From JAFARZ01 sp035651595 (GTDB lineage: Bacteria; Actinomycetota; Actinomycetes; Streptosporangiales; Streptosporangiaceae): a stretch of DNA of 47,927 nucleotides. The notes under the pieces were generated by a model. The model saw only the letters and a list, made by a program, of their open reading frames with translations, did no database searches and had not been told where the DNA came from. The stretch lies in assembly GCA_035651595.1 (NCBI GenBank), contig DASRFJ010000184.1, positions 1 through 47,927 of the forward strand, read 5' to 3'. Both the position numbers and the translations under genes were made by a program. This document shows positions 7,501 to 15,631 of this stretch, piece by piece. Every line of letters starts with the position of its first letter. Positions within the stretch are counted from its first letter, which is position 1.

Positions 7501-8481
7501 ATGCTCGCGGTCGTTCTGTCGTTGCTTGCGGCCATCGGATTCGGCTGTTCGGACTTCACGGCGGGGCTGGCGACGCGAGCGGGCAGCGTGATCCGGGTGA
7601 CGATCGTCGACCAGGCGGCGGCGACGGTCGTGGCGCTGGCGGTCGTGCCGTTCACGTCGGTTCGGGGCCTGACCGTGGCGTCGGCCTCGTGGGGCGCCGG
7701 GGCCGGCGTATCCGGGGTGGCCGGGGCGATGGTCCTCTACCTGGGGTTTCGCAACGCCGAGTTCAGCGTGGCCAGCACGTTGAGCGCGGTGGGTTCGGCG
7801 GTGCTGTCGGTGGTGGCCGGGCTGCTGTTCGGGGAACGGCCGGGAGTGTTTGCCTTGACGGGGATCGGCCTGGCGATTCCGGCGATCGCCGCGGTATCCG
7901 CGGGAGCCGCGGGAGCCGCCGCCGAGTCCGCGCCTGGGGCGGGGGTTGGGCTTGCGGCTGGGGCCGGGGTCGGGACCGGGTCTGGAGCCGGGGTCGGGGC
8001 TGGGTCTGGGGCCGGGGTCGGGGCTGGGTCTGGGGCCGGGCGGCAGGCTGCGCTGGGGCGGCAGGCGCAGGGGGTCGGGTACGGCCTGGCCGCCGGAGTG
8101 TGCTTCGCGCTCTACTTCATCGGCCTGGACAAGGCGGGGTCGGGCAGCGGCCTGTGGCCGGTACTGATCGCCCAGCTAGCGGCTCTGGCCGTGGTAGTCG
8201 TGATCGGCGCGGTTTCCGGGCAGCTGCGGCTGCCGCCGTCTTCCAGGGCGCGGGTGCAGTCGATGCTGACCGGGGTCACCGGGATGGCGGGCACCACCAT
8301 GTTCTTCCTCGCGTCGCACGAGGGACTGCTCGCGGTCACCGCCGTAATCACCGCGCTGTACCCCGGCGGGACGATCGTGCTGGCGCGGGTCCTGCTGGGG
8401 GAGCGGCTGACCCGGGTGCGGCTGGCCGGTCTGGGCCTGGCCGCCGCGTCGGTAGCGTTGATCGCCGTCGCGGGCGCCTAG
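7501..8481 (+). CDS. EamA/DMT-family transporter with a repetitive linker
   Basis: Integral membrane protein of ~326 residues with about ten hydrophobic helices in two EamA halves (first AAIGFGCSDFTAGLATRAGS, second YGLAAGVCFALYFIGLDKAG). Families of this fold export metabolites or amino-acid-related compounds; the substrate is unknown. The ATG at 7501 is preceded by GGGGGAAGG with a 9-base gap; an in-frame TTG at 7492 has no such site. Between the halves lies a Gly/Ala/Val/Ser repeat linker (about residues 145-180) far longer than usual, encoded by G-rich 24-base repeats. A strong hairpin follows the stop codon. Confidence 0.8.
   Translation: MLAVVLSLLAAIGFGCSDFTAGLATRAGSVIRVTIVDQAAATVVALAVVPFTSVRGLTVASASWGAGAGVSGVAGAMVLYLGFRNAEFSVASTLSAVGSAVLSVVAGLLFGERPGVFALTGIGLAIPAIAAVSAGAAGAAAESAPGAGVGLAAGAGVGTGSGAGVGAGSGAGVGAGSGAGRQAALGRQAQGVGYGLAAGVCFALYFIGLDKAGSGSGLWPVLIAQLAALAVVVVIGAVSGQLRLPPSSRARVQSMLTGVTGMAGTTMFFLASHEGLLAVTAVITALYPGGTIVLARVLLGERLTRVRLAGLGLAAASVALIAVAGA
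7936..8042 (+). repeat. G-rich 24-bp repeats inside the EamA gene linker
   Basis: Units of the form GGGGTCGGGGCTGGGTCTGG recur, at first diverged and then almost identical over 7988-8040. They code for GAGVGAGSGAG-like peptide units. The sense strand has many runs of three to four G, so the mRNA and DNA could form G-quadruplexes. Unit length is a multiple of three, so copy-number change would keep the frame. Confidence 0.7.
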
Positions 8482-8486
8482 CGCGC

Positions 8487-8563
8487 CGCGCCAGGGTGGC
8501 GGGCCAACAGCGTGGATCGTTGTGTGCGGCTACCCGGACACAACGATCCACGATCCTGGCGCG
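8487..8563. terminator. Nested perfect inverted repeat after the EamA gene
   Basis: An inner stem of 15 perfect pairs, cgtggatcgttgtgt (8511-8525) with its complement (8538-8552), encloses a 12-base loop. An outer 9-pair stem, cgcgccagg (8487-8495) with cctggcgcg (8555-8563), flanks it. It starts 6 bases after the transporter stop, which fits a terminator or 3'-end stabiliser; no U-tract follows, as is usual in high-GC actinobacteria. Confidence 0.65.
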
Positions 8564-8650
8564 TCCCGGGTACCCCGCGGGGCGGCTGCCGGAAATTTCC
8601 GGATTGTCGCGACATGGCCTTTCGCTCCCCGGTCCCGGGAGGCGAGCCGC

Positions 8651-8760
8651 AATGATTGCGGACACTTACCCCCCCGAAATGGGTAGGTAACTGTCCGCAA
8701 TAATCTGGCCCGCTCGCTGACACGCCCGAAATAAACGTAAATATCCCGATATGGCCTGCG
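8651..8760 (+). repeat. ATTGCGGACA palindromic intergenic repeat, copy A
   Basis: Inverted arms attgcggaca (8655-8664) and tgtccgcaat (8692-8701) enclose a C-run and G-rich centre. The similarity to the copy near 24354 extends downstream through taatctggcc, cgctcg, gacacgcc and cccgata, so the repeated unit is about 105 bases and not only the palindrome. Confidence 0.75.
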
Positions 8761-8860
8761 CCGGCCTGCGCCGGCTCCTGCGTCGGCTCCTGCGCCGGCC
8801 CCTGCGTCGGCTCCTGCGCCGGCCCCTGCGCCGGCCCCTGGGCCGGCCCCAGCCCCGGGC
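8757..8860. repeat. 12-bp GC-rich tandem repeat array
   Basis: About seven units of the type ggctcctgcgcc / ggcccctgcgtc lie in a row, grading into cccggg-rich sequence up to ~8885. The minus strand is open and would encode a Gly/Ala/Asp repeat, but it has no credible start site or continuation. The spacer between the transporter and the SARP gene holds only this array, the hairpin and repeat copy A. Confidence 0.65.
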
Positions 8861-8925
8861 CCCGCAGGCCCCCGAGGCCCCGGCCCCGGCTCCGCAAGAT
8901 CGGCCAGCACAAAACCGACCGTGAC

Positions 8926-11808
8926 TCAGCCGCTGTCGGCGAGACGCACCAGGGTCGGCGCGGCGACGGCCAGCCGTTGCGGACGACGCCCCAGGCCGAG
9001 CTTGGACCGCAGTTGCGCCGAATCAGGATGGTGCAGGCCGGTCAGGATCGTGAGAGCTTGCTGCCAGACGTCCCGGGCGCCGACCGGGCGGCCGGCCGCG
9101 TCGAGTGCGTCACCGAGGTTGTTCAGCGTGGCGGCCAGCTCGAAATCGTTCCCGACCTCCCGGAACAGGGCGACCGCGCGCTGGAAGCAGTCGATGGACT
9201 CGGCGTGATGACCGAGACGCTGGTGGATATAACCAAGACTGTCCCAGACGAAGGCCTGCGCGTAGCGATTGCCGAGGCCGTGGAGCAGGTCGAGGGATTG
9301 CTGACAGCACGCCAGCGCGTACTCACAGTCGCCAAGGTGCGCGGAATGCCAGCCGACCTTGTTCAGGGTCAGCGCGTGGACGTGCGGGTGGCCGGCCAAC
9401 CGGGCCAGTTCCAGGGCTTGGCCGGAGTGGACCAGCGCTTCGCAGTAGCGCTCCTGAATCGAGTAGGTCATGGCGATGTCGCCGTGCGCACGGGCTTGCC
9501 CGACGCGGTCATCGAGATCTGAATACAGCTCAAGCTCACGGTCGAACTGCGAGCGAGCCTCGTCGTAGGACGCCAGGCGCAGGCTCAGCAGCCCGCCGAT
9601 GCGCAGCAGGCAGGCCTGGGCGTTCTTGTCACCGAGGCGTTCGGCGGCGGCCAGAGCGGTCTGCTGGATGTCAGCCAGGCTGTGCCAGTGCCCGCGGCGG
9701 TCCAGGTAGCGCGCGAACGTCGCTGGAATCTGCCAGGCGTGGCTGTCGAATCCGGTGCGCGCGGCCAGGGTGGTCACGGCGATCAGGACCTGGTACTCCG
9801 CGTCGAGCCATTGCAGTGCCTGCCGGTTGGAGGCGAAACCCGTTACCTCGCCGCCCGGCGGGCGGAACGGAAGCGGATGGTGCTGCGGGTTGATGTGTGT
9901 GTCGGCGTCGTGCGCGGTCTGCAGGTAGTAGTCGAGGGTGCGGCCGATGGCCGCGCGGGTAAGGTCGGCCGGGAGCACGGCCGCGACGAGGTCCGCCGCG
10001 TACACACGGACCAGGTCGTGGAGCACATAGCGGCCGGGGTGGTGCTCGCAGATCAGGTTGAGCGCGGCCAGTTCGCGGAGCGCGGCGCTCGCCGAAGCCA
10101 GCTCGGCTCGCGCCAGGCTCGCCGCCGCGGGAACCGAGATGTCCGGGCCAGGATGGGCACTGAGCAGCATGAACAACTCGGCGGCCGGCTGCCTCAGGTG
10201 GCGGAAGGACCAGGAGAATACGGTCCTGAGGCTGGTGGCCGCGTCCCCGCCATCGAGCGCATCGAGCCGCTGGCGGGCATCTCGCAGCTCCGCCGCGAAC
10301 ACGCCGAGTGGCAGTTGCGGGCACGCCGCTGCCCGTGCGGCGCTGATCGCCAGCGCCAGCGGCAGTCTTCCGCACAGGGTGACGAGTTCGCCGGCGGCTT
10401 CCGGTTCGGCGGCGATGCGTTCCGCGCCGATCCGCGCGGCCAGCAACTCGGCTGATTCGCCGTCGGTGAGGACATCGACGTTGATCAGCCGGGCGCCGTG
10501 CTTGGCGGCGAGGGAGATGAGCGGGCTGCGACTGGTGACGACCACCATGCAGCCGGGCGAACCTGGCAGCAACGGCCGGATCTGATCGACATCCCTGGCG
10601 TTGTCCAGGACGATCAGGATCTTCTGCCCGGCCAGCACGGTCCGGTACAGGCCCACCATCGCGTCCATGCCGACGGGGAGGCGGTCCGCGGGAATCCCCA
10701 GCGCGCCCAGAAGAGCTTGGATCACCTCGGCGGGCGACGCGAGAACACCAGAAGCATCAAAGCCGCGCAGGTCCGCGTACAACTGCCCGTCCGGGAACCT
10801 CGCGGCCTCCCGGTGGGCCCAGTGCAAAGCCAGCGCGGTCTTCCCGACGCCGGCCATGCCGCTGATGGCGGCGATGGCCATGACCGCCGGGTTCGCTGTT
10901 ACCTCTTCGGCCTGCTCGGTCAGCTGCCGCAGCGCCGCTGCCCGCCCGGCGAAGCCCGCCGCGGCGGCCGGCAGCAGATGAGGCACCTTCGGCCGCGCCT
11001 CGCTCGGCAACGCCGGACGCGGCGCCGGCGCCCGCGGTTCGGGCCGGTCCGCCTGAAGCAGTTGCAGATAGAGGTCCTGCATGTCCGGAGACGGATCGAC
11101 GCCGAGTTCCCCGGCCAGGAGCTCTCGCGCCTTGTGATAGTGCTGGATCGCCTCCGCCGCCCGCCCGGCTCCGTCCAGTGCCCGGATGAGCTGCGCCCAC
11201 AACGACTCGCGCAACGGATACTGGCTGGTCAGCGGCAGCAGTTCGGCGATCACGCGGTCCGTGTGGTCGGCCGCAAGGTGAAGGTCGGCGCGCCGCTCGA
11301 TCGCGGCCAGACGTTCCTCGATCAGGGTCGGCACCACGTCGCGCTCCAGGGTCGCCGAGCGCACATCGGCCAGCGGCTCACCGCGCCACAAGCCCAGCGC
11401 GGAATCCAGGAGCGCCAGGGCGGCGGACGGATCGCTGGTGCTCTCGGCGACGCGAACCAGCCGGCGGAACCGCAGCAGGTCGACGTGGTCGGGATCGAGG
11501 TCGAGCAGGTAGCCGTCCCCGGCGCTGACGACCACGTCGGGCACGAAGGCGCGCAGCCGGGCGGCCAGGGTCTGCATGCTTGCCCGCACCCGCTCCGGCT
11601 GCCGCTCTGGCCAAATCAGCTCGGCGAGCCGGCCAATGCTGACCGCCTGTCCGGCGGACATAGCCAAGACGGCCAGTAGCACGCCGACCCGGCCGCGCGG
11701 CAGCTTGATCTCCGCATCGTCACATGCCCCCTGGAGCGGCCCCAGCACACCGATACGCAAGCCGGCCCGCGCCGACGTACGCCGCAGTGTGCCGCCTACT
11801 ACAGACAT
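8926..11808 (-). CDS. SARP-family regulator with NB-ARC ATPase and TPR domains (AfsR-like)
   Basis: 960 residues. ATG 11808 follows GGAGG. Residues ~15-100 form the OmpR-type winged helix (LGPLQGACDDAEIKLPRGRVGVLLAVLAM); ~105-255 the bacterial transcriptional activator domain (DLLRFRRLVRVAE, ADHTDRVIAELLPLTSQYPLRE); then an NB-ARC module with P-loop GMAGVGKTAL, Walker B ILIVLDNARD and VVVTSR; the last ~280 residues are TPR repeats (GQARAHGDIAMTYSIQERYCEAL, NRYAQAFVWDSLGYIHQRLGHHAES). Such proteins activate secondary-metabolite or developmental genes and bind direct repeats near -35. No biosynthetic cluster adjoins it, so its targets are elsewhere or global. Confidence 0.92.
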   Translation of the reverse strand: MSVVGGTLRRTSARAGLRIGVLGPLQGACDDAEIKLPRGRVGVLLAVLAMSAGQAVSIGRLAELIWPERQPERVRASMQTLAARLRAFVPDVVVSAGDGYLLDLDPDHVDLLRFRRLVRVAESTSDPSAALALLDSALGLWRGEPLADVRSATLERDVVPTLIEERLAAIERRADLHLAADHTDRVIAELLPLTSQYPLRESLWAQLIRALDGAGRAAEAIQHYHKARELLAGELGVDPSPDMQDLYLQLLQADRPEPRAPAPRPALPSEARPKVPHLLPAAAAGFAGRAAALRQLTEQAEEVTANPAVMAIAAISGMAGVGKTALALHWAHREAARFPDGQLYADLRGFDASGVLASPAEVIQALLGALGIPADRLPVGMDAMVGLYRTVLAGQKILIVLDNARDVDQIRPLLPGSPGCMVVVTSRSPLISLAAKHGARLINVDVLTDGESAELLAARIGAERIAAEPEAAGELVTLCGRLPLALAISAARAAACPQLPLGVFAAELRDARQRLDALDGGDAATSLRTVFSWSFRHLRQPAAELFMLLSAHPGPDISVPAAASLARAELASASAALRELAALNLICEHHPGRYVLHDLVRVYAADLVAAVLPADLTRAAIGRTLDYYLQTAHDADTHINPQHHPLPFRPPGGEVTGFASNRQALQWLDAEYQVLIAVTTLAARTGFDSHAWQIPATFARYLDRRGHWHSLADIQQTALAAAERLGDKNAQACLLRIGGLLSLRLASYDEARSQFDRELELYSDLDDRVGQARAHGDIAMTYSIQERYCEALVHSGQALELARLAGHPHVHALTLNKVGWHSAHLGDCEYALACCQQSLDLLHGLGNRYAQAFVWDSLGYIHQRLGHHAESIDCFQRAVALFREVGNDFELAATLNNLGDALDAAGRPVGARDVWQQALTILTGLHHPDSAQLRSKLGLGRRPQRLAVAAPTLVRLADSG

Positions 11809-12029
11809 TGCTGTCCTCCATGATCAGGTGGTCGCAGCCTGACGTGCCGGTGCCCGCGCAGCCGACGGCGCGCTCGGCCCCTGTCCGGGCGTGCCGTCTG
11901 TGCCCCGGCTGCTCGTCAACTCTGGCGGCAGCCCGATAAAACGCCCCGTCGCTCGTGGCGCCGCGCTGGATTCAAACACACCGCGCCGGCCTCGGCATTG
12001 GCCAGCCTAATCGGTCATTGGCGCCGGGG

Positions 12030-12066
12030 CTGGGACCAATCGCCACCACGAAAACTGGGACCAATC
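12030..12066. promoter_or_regulatory. Direct-repeat operator ahead of the MocR gene
   Basis: The 12-base sequence ctgggaccaatc occurs exactly at 12030-12041 and 12055-12066, 25 bases apart, and a related cattgg lies just upstream. MocR/PdxR/GabR-type regulators bind pairs of direct repeats near their own genes, so this is a probable autoregulatory operator. It also lies between divergent SARP and MocR genes. The rest of the 11809-12093 spacer shows nothing else I can support. Confidence 0.55.
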
Positions 12067-12093
12067 CGGCCGCGGTGGGGTAGCTTCCAGGAA

Positions 12094-13458
12094 GTGGACC
12101 TGGATATCGCGTTCGAGCCTGGTGCCCCGCTGCGTCGCCAGCTCGAGGACGCCCTGCGGTCGGCGATCCGGTCCGGGAGGCTCCCTGCGGGGGCCGCGCT
12201 GCCGCCGAGCCGCCACCTGGCTGAGCAACTCGGTATATCCCGGGGTGTGGTGGTCCGCAGCTACGCGCAGCTGACCGCGGAGGGTTACCTGACGGCCCGG
12301 CGCGGGGCGGCCACCCGAGTCGCCTTGACCGCGTCGGGAAACGCGCCGAACCAGCGGCCGGTGGACCCGCCCGGATTCTTCCGGTACGAGCTGCGACCGG
12401 GGACGCCGGATTTCCATCAGTTCCCGCGCGCCCAGTGGCGGGCGGCGCTGCTGCGCGCGCTGCGCGAGCTGCCCGATCACGGGCTCACCTACGCCAACAA
12501 CTGCGGCATCGCCGAGCTGCGGAACTCGGTTGCAGGATACCTGTCGCGAGTGCGGGCAGTGGTGGCGGAACCCGAGCGGGTGGTGATCTGCTGCGCGGTC
12601 TCACACGCGATGACCGTGCTGTGGCAGGTACTTCGCGCCCGGGGGGCGCGCCGGATAGCGGTGGAGGATCCCGGCTGGCGCTGGCAGCGGTACACCGTCG
12701 AGCAAGCGGGGCTGACGGCGGTCCCGGTCGCGGTCGACGCCGACGGCATGATCGTGAGCGAACTCGCCGCTGCCGACGTCGACGCGGTAGTCATGACTCC
12801 GGCGCACCACTATCCGACCGGCGTGATCATGACGACGGCGCGCCGCGCCGAGCTGATCACGTGGGCTCGCCGCCGCGGGGCGCTGATCGTCGAGGACGAC
12901 TACGACGTGGAATACCGCTTCGGCCACGATCCGATGCCGTCATTGCAGGGCGTGGCCCCAGACCTCGTCGCGTTCGTGGGCACCACCAGCAAAACGCTCG
13001 CTCCCGCGCTGCGGATGGCCTGGATGGTCCCTCCCGCGCGGCTGACCGAAGACGTGGCGACCGTGATGCGTGCCACCGGCGTGACGCCACCCACGATTGA
13101 CCAGCTGGCCATGGCGATGTTCATCGAAGACGCCGCGCTCGAGCGCCACCTGCGGTCGATGCGCAGACGGTACCTGGTCAAACGTGAGGTCCTGGTCAGC
13201 GCGTTGAGCACCTACCTGTCCGCGGCGCGCGTCAGCGGCACCGCGGCGGGGCTGCACCTGCTCGCCTGGCTTCCGGACGGCACCGACGAGCACGCCACCG
13301 CCACGCGCGCCCGCGAGGCCGGCGTGGGCCTGCACGAGCTGCACCGGCACTGCACCACCAGCGCGCCGTCGCCCCCGGCGCTGCTGCTCGGGTTCGCTTA
13401 CCCGACCGAATCCGACTTGATAGCGGCCACCACGATCATCGCGGACGCACTCTGCTAG
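12094..13458 (+). CDS. MocR/PdxR-type GntR regulator with aminotransferase-like domain
   Basis: 454 residues from GTG 12094, where the family N-terminus begins (VDLDIAFEPGAPLRRQLEDAL); the open frame extends to a TTG at 11998, but that part would contain the direct-repeat operator and looks unlike the family. The GntR helix-turn-helix is at ~10-75 (SGRLPAGAALPPSRHLAEQ, LGISRGVVVRSYAQL). The class I aminotransferase-like part has PAHHYPTGVIM, VEDDYDVEYRF and the PLP-lysine motif GTTSKTLAPALRM. Members sense PLP or amino-compounds and control vitamin B6 or amino-acid metabolism. No pdx genes adjoin it, so the regulon is unknown. Confidence 0.88.
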   Translation: MDLDIAFEPGAPLRRQLEDALRSAIRSGRLPAGAALPPSRHLAEQLGISRGVVVRSYAQLTAEGYLTARRGAATRVALTASGNAPNQRPVDPPGFFRYELRPGTPDFHQFPRAQWRAALLRALRELPDHGLTYANNCGIAELRNSVAGYLSRVRAVVAEPERVVICCAVSHAMTVLWQVLRARGARRIAVEDPGWRWQRYTVEQAGLTAVPVAVDADGMIVSELAAADVDAVVMTPAHHYPTGVIMTTARRAELITWARRRGALIVEDDYDVEYRFGHDPMPSLQGVAPDLVAFVGTTSKTLAPALRMAWMVPPARLTEDVATVMRATGVTPPTIDQLAMAMFIEDAALERHLRSMRRRYLVKREVLVSALSTYLSAARVSGTAAGLHLLAWLPDGTDEHATATRAREAGVGLHELHRHCTTSAPSPPALLLGFAYPTESDLIAATTIIADALC

Positions 13459-13594
13459 CTCAAGGCTAGCTCGAGGTCCGCGGCACGACACGCCGAGTTA
13501 CTCCAGTTGTCAGTTGGCCACTTAAAGTCTCATTATTCTCACTGATCGTAAGCCCAGGGTCGGGGAGGTGCCCGAAACCAGGAGAAGCAGGACG

Positions 13595-14731
13595 TTGCTG
13601 AACGATTCTCGCGTCCGTCAGCGCGAGTTGCGCGACCCGCACGCGGCGCCCCTCACGGCGACGGCGCCCCTCGAGTCGCCATCGCCGTCGGTCACCGTGA
13701 TAGTCCCGGCCTTTAACGAAGAATCAGGAATAAGGGACACGCTAGACGCGCTGGCGCGCCAAACCCAGCCGCCGGCGCAAATCATCGTGGTCGATGACTG
13801 TTCAACCGACCGGACCGCCGAAGTGGCGCGCGAATACGAGGTCTCGGTCCTGCGCACACCCGCGAATCTAGGCAGTAAGGCACGAGCACAGAACTACGCA
13901 CTGCCCCACTGCGATACCGATCTTGTCCTGCCGGTGGACGCCGATACAGTGCTGGCTGACGATTACGTCGAGCGGATTGTCCGGCCTTTCGCCGATCCGG
14001 ACGTCGTGGTGGCCGCCGGGGCGGTACAGACGAAAATCACCCGGACCCTCACCGAACGCGGGCGGTCCATCGAGTACCTATTTGGCTTCCATTATTACCG
14101 GCCGGTTCAGCAGCTGGCCAACTCGGTCGTGGTGTGCTCGGGCTGCTGTTCGGCATTCCGGCGCGAGACCCTTGTCGCCTTCGGCGGGTTCCCGGAGCGG
14201 ACCATCGTGGAGGACATGGACTACACCTGGTCGCAGCAGATCATGGGCATGAAGGCCGTCTACGTCAGCGGTGCGGTGGCCTGGGCCGCCGATCCGGCTT
14301 CCGTCAAGTTCCTGCGCAAGCAGGTGTGGCGATGGATGTCTGGCTTTTTCCAGAACGTACGAATTCACTGGCGCGATCTACTCAGGCGCAAGCGCATGCT
14401 GGCGCTATGGATTGCCCTTGCTCTCGTCGAAATCTGCATGGCGCCGATATGGTGGATATCGCCCGTGCTGCTCCCGCTCGTGTTTCACATGTCATTCGTC
14501 GGGGTAATGTCATGGTGGTTCGGGCTGGAGACCGCCATGCTACTTCCACCGCTGCTATACGCATGCGTACGTCGCAGGCTGAATCCGGCACGGGTGCTGT
14601 TTAACATACCGTGTGTCTATTTCAATAAGGCTTTCAATACCTACTACGCGTGGAAGGCTCTGATCGTAGAGCTGGTCCTAGTGCCGCTGGGCCTGTCAAA
14701 CGGCCTGGTTATTTATGAGAAAGGGAGATGA
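13595..14731 (+). CDS. Processive-type family 2 glycosyltransferase, membrane-bound
   Basis: 378 residues from TTG 13595, which has AGGAGA nine bases upstream; a GTG at 13568 is the alternative. The GT2 catalytic set is complete (residue numbers from 13595): VVDDCSTD at ~66-72, DAD at 115-117, VEDMD at ~205-209, and QVWRW at 243-247, the hallmark of processive synthases such as NodC, PgaC, HAS and cellulose synthases. C-terminal hydrophobic stretches (~270-370) would place it in the membrane. It therefore probably polymerises or transfers a sugar at the inner face of the membrane and may export the product. It is 4 bases ahead of the LPTTG micropeptide gene, so the two are almost certainly co-transcribed. 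Some codons near the end are A/T-rich compared with neighbours. Confidence 0.88.
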   Translation: MLNDSRVRQRELRDPHAAPLTATAPLESPSPSVTVIVPAFNEESGIRDTLDALARQTQPPAQIIVVDDCSTDRTAEVAREYEVSVLRTPANLGSKARAQNYALPHCDTDLVLPVDADTVLADDYVERIVRPFADPDVVVAAGAVQTKITRTLTERGRSIEYLFGFHYYRPVQQLANSVVVCSGCCSAFRRETLVAFGGFPERTIVEDMDYTWSQQIMGMKAVYVSGAVAWAADPASVKFLRKQVWRWMSGFFQNVRIHWRDLLRRKRMLALWIALALVEICMAPIWWISPVLLPLVFHMSFVGVMSWWFGLETAMLLPPLLYACVRRRLNPARVLFNIPCVYFNKAFNTYYAWKALIVELVLVPLGLSNGLVIYEKGR

Positions 14732-14735
14732 GTTA

Positions 14736-14858
14736 ATGTACGGGGGCAATCTGCCGACCACGGGCTTCACCGCGAGCATCTACGCGGTTGTCGGCCTCGT
14801 TCTGGTGGCGGTCGGGGTCGTGACCACGCTCTGGAGCCGCCTCATGCGCCGGGTCTGA
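14736..14858 (+). CDS. 40-residue LPTTG micropeptide (sorting signal only)
   Basis: A 41-codon gene missed by length filters. ATG 14736 has GGGAG eight bases upstream and lies 4 bases after the glycosyltransferase stop; codons are strongly GC3. The protein is MYGGN, then LPTTG at residues 6-10, a ~23-residue hydrophobic helix (FTASIYAVVGLVLV...), then SRLMRRV. This is a complete sortase sorting signal (LPxTG, helix, basic tail) with only five residues in front and no signal peptide. The helix must insert N-out. Sortase cleavage after Thr9 would free a nine-residue peptide, MYGGNLPTT minus nothing else, or transfer it to an acceptor. The sortase gene follows 20 bases later. Function is unknown; the gene looks real. 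Confidence 0.85.
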   Translation: MYGGNLPTTGFTASIYAVVGLVLVAVGVVTTLWSRLMRRV

Positions 14859-14878
14859 GAACAGGAGCAGCGCGACCG

Positions 14879-15631
14879 ATGACGAGAAGGCGGCTCATCA
14901 ACATCCTGATAGCGGCCACCCTGGCCACGGGCGTGTCGCTGCTCCTGTATACGGCTTACTTGGTGTGGGACCCTGGTGCTGCCGCACGGCAGCACCAGCT
15001 CGCCTCCCAGCTTGAGAGTTCCTGGCTGAAACCGCTGCACCACGATCAGGTGACGGCCGAGCCGCGCCCGATCACGGGCCAGCCGTTCGCATTCATCCAG
15101 ATACCGAGGTTCGGGCCGAACTGGCGGTTCACGATCGTCGAAGGGACCTCGCTGGCCCAGCTTGCGACCGGACCCGGGCACGTGCCCGGTACCCAGCTTC
15201 CCGGCCAGCGCGGCAACTTCGCCGTGGCGGCGCACGACATCACCGCCGGAAACCCGTTCCTGCACCTGCGGGACCTGCGCCCAGGTGACCATGTGATCGT
15301 CACGACCAGGTTCGCCGTCTTCCGCTACCAGATCACCGGCGAGCACGTCGTGCGCTTCACCGACAACGCGGTGCTCGCCGCCGTGCCCGGCCATCCCGGC
15401 GAGCGACCGCGGCACCCGATGATCACGCTGATCACCTGCACGCCGGTGACGCTAGCCTTCACCCCGTACCGCATCATCGTGACCGGGACAGAAATCTCCG
15501 CCACGCCGCGGCAAGCCGCGCCGCTCCCGTACCGGCGGTCACTGATCAGAGGTTTGCGCGCAGGCCTCCGTCGCTGGCCAGCCATCATTATCATCCCGAA
15601 CGACATATCCCGCCCCGCCACGACCCGCTGA
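14879..15631 (+). CDS. Class E sortase (cysteine transpeptidase)
   Basis: 250 residues, ATG 14879 with AGGAG upstream. An N-terminal uncleaved membrane anchor (residues ~6-30) is followed by IQIPRFGPNWRFTIVEG, VPGTQLPGQRGNFAVAAHD with catalytic His119, then NPFLHLRDLRPGD, the TLxTC motif ITLITC with Cys187, and FTPYRIIV with Arg198. The layout matches actinobacterial class E (SrtE) sortases that cleave LPxTG/LAxTG signals and attach proteins to the cell wall. Its nearest substrate is the LPTTG micropeptide just upstream. The 3' end overlaps the convergent MFS gene tail to tail. Confidence 0.9.
   Translation: MTRRRLINILIAATLATGVSLLLYTAYLVWDPGAAARQHQLASQLESSWLKPLHHDQVTAEPRPITGQPFAFIQIPRFGPNWRFTIVEGTSLAQLATGPGHVPGTQLPGQRGNFAVAAHDITAGNPFLHLRDLRPGDHVIVTTRFAVFRYQITGEHVVRFTDNAVLAAVPGHPGERPRHPMITLITCTPVTLAFTPYRIIVTGTEISATPRQAAPLPYRRSLIRGLRAGLRRWPAIIIIPNDISRPATTR

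Noticed and set aside
8530..8910. Gly/Ala-repeat protein on the minus strand
   Set aside because: The repeat part comes from a 12-bp array and the rest from the palindromic repeat and hairpin; no start site.
10498..11679. 393-codon plus-strand open frame
   Set aside because: Antisense to the SARP regulator; low-information composition.
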